NCBI RefSeq assembly: GCF_049319665.1
Contig: NZ_JBMOUD010000011.1
Span: forward strand, 75,053 to 139,052
Reading direction: 5' to 3'
DNA length: 64,000 nucleotides
Source: JBMOUD01 sp049319665
GTDB taxonomy: Bacteria; Pseudomonadota; Gammaproteobacteria; Enterobacterales; Enterobacteriaceae
Positions 61,168-64,000 of the stretch are shown piece after piece (positions within the stretch are counted from its first letter, which is position 1; every line of letters starts with the position of its first letter). Made by a program: the position numbers and the translations under genes. The notes under the pieces are model-generated. The model made no database searches and was not told the origin of the DNA. It was given only the letters and a program-made list of their open reading frames with translations.

Positions 61168-63045
61168 ATGACAATAATAAAACCAGTAATGCTGACAGTT
61201 TTATCTGTTACAGCCTTTTCAGGGTGGGCGCAAGATAATGCCACAGCAACACCAATAGATAGTAAAGATGATAGTAACACCATGGTGGTAACGGCCAACC
61301 GCTTCCCGCAGCCTGTTTCTAGCGTATTAGCCGCGACGACGGTGGTGACGCGCGAAGACATTGACCGCTGGCAGTCAAAAACGCTAATAGACGTTATGCG
61401 ACGTTTGCCGGGCGTGGATATTGCGCAATATGGTGGGATGGGCCAGCTCAGCTCTGTGTTCATCCGGGGAACCAACTCTAACCATGCTTTAATTCTTATC
61501 AACGGTATCCGCTTAAATCAGGCGGGAGTGACGGGATCATCCGATCTTAGCCAAATTCCTATCTCGCTGGTTCAAAAGATTGAGTATATCCGTGGTCCGC
61601 GCTCGGCGGTTTATGGCTCTGATGCGATTGGCGGTGTGATCAACATTATCACTACCCGGCCACAAAATGGTTCAACGCTTTCAGTGGGAATCGGGTCTAA
61701 TGGTTATCAATCTTATGATGCATCAACTCAGCAGCAGCTCGGTGATCATACTGTTGGGACCTTTGCCGGCAACTATACCTATACCAAGGGCTATAAAGTG
61801 ATGAGTAGTGAATCTAATCCGCTTGATTCACAGCGCGATGGATTTATGAGTAAAACACTTTACGGCTCATTACAGCACCAGTTTAACGAGCAGTTGAGTG
61901 GTTTTATCCGTGGCTATGGTTTCGATAACCGCACGGCATACGATGCCACTTACCTCGCTAATGGATATGCGTTGCTCGATACTCAACAGCTTTATAGTCA
62001 AACTTGGGATACCGGGCTGAATTATCAGCAAGGCATTTATTCCACCCAGCTTGTTGGCAGCTACAGCCATACTAAAACCTATAACTACGATCCGCGTTAT
62101 GGCCAATATGATGCGTCTGCCACATTGGATGATATCCAACAATATAATGCGCAGTGGGGAAATACCTTTGAGGTGGGTAATGGAGCCATTAGCGGCGGGG
62201 TAGATTGGCAGAAGCAAACCACGGCACCAGGCACCAACTATTTATCCTATGGTTATGAGCAGCGTAATACCGGTGTCTATGCAACAGGACGACAGCTGGT
62301 TGGGCCGGTGACGTTAGAAGGTGCGGTTCGAAGCGATCATAATTCTCAGTTTGGCCAGCATGCAACGTGGCAGAGCAGTGCATCCTGGGAGTTTATTGAC
62401 GGTTATAGCGTCTTCGCGTCTTATGGCACGGCCTATAAAGCACCAAACCTCGGTCAGCTATACAGCGACTTCTACGGCAATAGCAATCTTCGCCCTGAAG
62501 AAAGTAAGCAATGGGAAAGTGGTTTTGAAGGTTTAACTGGCCCAGTGACCTGGCGTGTCAGTGGTTATAAAAATGAGATAACCAATCTTATTCAAAGCGA
62601 TCCTAATACCTTCCGTTATTACAATATCGGTGCAGCGAATATTAAAGGTGTTGAAGCGACGGCATCTTTCGATACGTGGAATGTCAGTCACCATATCTCT
62701 TATGACTATGTTGATGCACGCGATACTGATACCAATGCGGTGTTGGCTCGTCGTGCTAAGCAACAGGTGAAGTATGAGCTTGATGGCAATGTCGCAGACT
62801 TTGGTTGGGCGTTGACCTACCACTATTTGGGCCAGCGTTATGATACTGACTACAACACGTATCCGGCGCAAACCGTGAAGTTGGGCGGGGTGAGTTTATG
62901 GGATGCGGCGGTTTCTTATCCGGTTACAAAACAGCTGACGGTTCATGGTAGAATTGCCAACCTCTTTGATAAAGATTACGAGACGGCTTATGGCTACCAA
63001 AACCCAGGGCGCGAATACTTCCTCTCTGGAACTTATACCTTCTGA
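61168..63045 (+). CDS. btuB: TonB-dependent vitamin B12 outer-membrane receptor BtuB
   Basis: The 625-residue receptor has a signal peptide (MLTVLSVTAFSGWA), a TonB box in TMVVTANRF, a plug domain (RRLPGVDIAQYGGMGQLSS, FIRGTNSNHALILINGIR, YIRGPRSAVYGSDAIGGVIN) and a 22-strand barrel ending REYFLSGTYTF with the terminal Phe. It imports cobalamin with TonB energy and passes it to BtuF. The ATG at 61168 is the nearest that makes a proper signal peptide; a start 25 codons earlier is unlikely. No strong ribosome-binding site is seen. It overlaps murI by 56 bp. Confidence 0.95.
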   Translation: MTIIKPVMLTVLSVTAFSGWAQDNATATPIDSKDDSNTMVVTANRFPQPVSSVLAATTVVTREDIDRWQSKTLIDVMRRLPGVDIAQYGGMGQLSSVFIRGTNSNHALILINGIRLNQAGVTGSSDLSQIPISLVQKIEYIRGPRSAVYGSDAIGGVINIITTRPQNGSTLSVGIGSNGYQSYDASTQQQLGDHTVGTFAGNYTYTKGYKVMSSESNPLDSQRDGFMSKTLYGSLQHQFNEQLSGFIRGYGFDNRTAYDATYLANGYALLDTQQLYSQTWDTGLNYQQGIYSTQLVGSYSHTKTYNYDPRYGQYDASATLDDIQQYNAQWGNTFEVGNGAISGGVDWQKQTTAPGTNYLSYGYEQRNTGVYATGRQLVGPVTLEGAVRSDHNSQFGQHATWQSSASWEFIDGYSVFASYGTAYKAPNLGQLYSDFYGNSNLRPEESKQWESGFEGLTGPVTWRVSGYKNEITNLIQSDPNTFRYYNIGAANIKGVEATASFDTWNVSHHISYDYVDARDTDTNAVLARRAKQQVKYELDGNVADFGWALTYHYLGQRYDTDYNTYPAQTVKLGGVSLWDAAVSYPVTKQLTVHGRIANLFDKDYETAYGYQNPGREYFLSGTYTF

Positions 63046-63871
63046 TAGCGGTTTAACTCCCGCTCGCCCAACGGCGCTGGTGTTTGATTCCGGCGTTGGT
63101 GGGTTGTCGGTATATCATGAAGTCCGGCAGATGCTGCCGGATCTTCACTATATCTATGCTTTCGATAATGTCGCCTTCCCTTACGGCGAGAAGTCCGAAG
63201 AGTTTATTGTTGAGCGCGTGGTGGAGATAGTCAGTGCGGTGGCACGGCGTCATCCAATCTCCATCATCATCATCGCCTGTAATACCGCAAGTACCGTTTC
63301 TCTCCCTGCTTTACGCGCCCGCTTTGATTGTCCCGTGGTTGGTGTTGTTCCTGCTATTAAGCCTGCGGCTAAACTGACGCGTAATGGTTTGGTTGGACTA
63401 TTGGCGACACGAGCGACCGTACAGCGTCCTTATACGCATGACCTCATTGAACGCTTTGCGACAGATTGCAAAATCCTGATGTTAGGTTCTGCGGAGCTGG
63501 TGGAGATGGCAGAAGCTAAGTTGCATGGCCAGCCAATCGACCTGGCGGTGCTGAAGAAAATTCTGCAACCTTGGCTGCGGTTGCGTGAACCACCAGACAC
63601 AGTGGTATTGGGTTGCACTCACTTCCCTCTATTAAGTGAGGAGCTTTCACAAGTCTTACCCGACGGTACGCGAATGATTGACTCAGGTTCGGCGATTGCA
63701 CGCCGTGCACAATGGTTAATTGCAACCGCCTATCCTGATATGCCAGCAGTAAAACCGGATGTAGAGATAGAAAGTCTGGCTTATTGCATGGCACTCGATT
63801 CACAAGCACAAAGTTTGCTGCCTGTTTTGCAAGCATATGGGTTGAAAACCATCCAAGAATTGCCGATTTAA
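62990..63871 (+). CDS. murI: Glutamate racemase
   Basis: The 293-residue enzyme has both catalytic cysteines: IIACNTASTVSLPAL and VVLGCTHFPLL. VFDSGVGGLSVYHEV and DNVAFPYGEKS form the substrate site. It supplies D-glutamate for peptidoglycan. The ATG at 62990 gives the family start MATKTQG and lies inside btuB, a 56-bp overlap also known from E. coli, which suggests translational coupling. An rrn operon promoter follows. Confidence 0.97.
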   Translation: MATKTQGANTSSLELIPSDSGLTPARPTALVFDSGVGGLSVYHEVRQMLPDLHYIYAFDNVAFPYGEKSEEFIVERVVEIVSAVARRHPISIIIIACNTASTVSLPALRARFDCPVVGVVPAIKPAAKLTRNGLVGLLATRATVQRPYTHDLIERFATDCKILMLGSAELVEMAEAKLHGQPIDLAVLKKILQPWLRLREPPDTVVLGCTHFPLLSEELSQVLPDGTRMIDSGSAIARRAQWLIATAYPDMPAVKPDVEIESLAYCMALDSQAQSLLPVLQAYGLKTIQELPI

Positions 63872-63933
63872 AGCCAATTTGACTAAAGATTCAACGGTCA
63901 GATAATTATTTGCGATTATTTATCAAAAGGGGG

Positions 63934-63961
63934 TTGCAGGCTTTCTGAAACTCCCTATAAT
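63934..63961 (+). promoter_or_regulatory. rRNA operon P1 promoter
   Basis: TTGCAG (63934-63939), a 16-bp spacer and TATAAT (63956-63961) are followed by the GC-rich discriminator gcgcctcc and a start near ccactgacc. This is nearly the E. coli rrnB P1 core (ctccctataatgcgcc). AT-rich UP-element DNA precedes it. E. coli also has rrnB after murI. The rRNA genes lie beyond the window. Confidence 0.92.
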
Positions 63962-64000
63962 GCGCCTCCACTGACCGGGAACAACGACTGACAAGTCGCC

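Noticed and set aside
1..64000. CRISPR arrays, insertion sequences, prophage genes, toxin-antitoxin pairs, defence systems
   Set aside because: None was found: there is no regularly spaced repeat-spacer array, no transposase or integrase, and nearly all coding regions are recognisable core genes.

Overview
The window is a chromosomal core segment from a member of the Enterobacterales with moderate GC. The closest fit is Yersinia or a nearby genus (Yersiniaceae/Hafniaceae type). Gene content and order follow the E. coli chromosome for long stretches: hldD-kbl-tdh, envC to cysE, cpxRA/cpxP to pfkA, glpFKX-zapB-rraA-hslUV-ftsN-cytR-priA-rpmE-metJBLF-ppc-argECBH-oxyR-sthA-fabR-trmA-btuB-murI-rrn. 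Three traits separate it from E. coli and suit Yersinia-like bacteria: argG lies inside the arg cluster (argCBGH), a peroxiredoxin-glutaredoxin fusion is divergent from oxyR, and an ERIC element lies beside fpr. The exact genus cannot be fixed from the sequence alone.

Layout. 1-8447: lipopolysaccharide core genes. A truncated WalW-like deacetylase and a GT9 glycosyltransferase face a minus-strand operon hldD-waaF-waaC-GT4-waaL-GT2, with a shared hairpin terminator where they meet. 8448-11135: threonine catabolism (kbl-tdh). 11165-17117: cell-division hydrolase control (envC, yibQ), then yibN-grxC-secB-gpsA and cysE. 17118-18030: an AT-rich patch with an unrecognised membrane protein. 18031-25933: trmL, the Cpx envelope-stress system with its CpxR box, an exported alpha/beta hydrolase, pfkA with a Cra operator, sbp and tpiA. 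26091-32838: yiiQ, fpr, the ERIC element, the glycerol operon glpFKX, zapB and a long non-coding stretch. 32839-40546: rraA, hslVU with a sigma-32-type promoter and leader hairpin, ftsN, cytR, priA and rpmE. 40724-46139: the methionine regulon with MetJ boxes. 46228-55169: ppc and the arginine cluster with paired ARG boxes. 55277-63871: the oxidative-stress pair with an OxyR operator, sthA, fabR-yijD, trmA, btuB and murI. 63934 to the end: an rrn P1 promoter.

How the genes work together. Most of the window is housekeeping: LPS core building, envelope stress and division, glycolysis/gluconeogenesis and glycerol entry, and Met and Arg biosynthesis. Much of the local regulation can be read from the DNA: MetJ, ArgR, OxyR, CpxR, Cra and sigma-32 sites all sit where E. 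coli biology predicts.

No clearly new multi-gene system was found. The parts least explained by known biology are non-coding: an exact 14-nt periodic repeat between kbl and tdh, a 113-bp inverted-repeat element before kbl, a 713-bp hairpin-rich stretch between zapB and rraA, the ERIC element at the fpr promoter, and a btuB leader with no recognisable cobalamin riboswitch. Relative to E. coli, gpmM, fieF and menA are missing from their usual positions.
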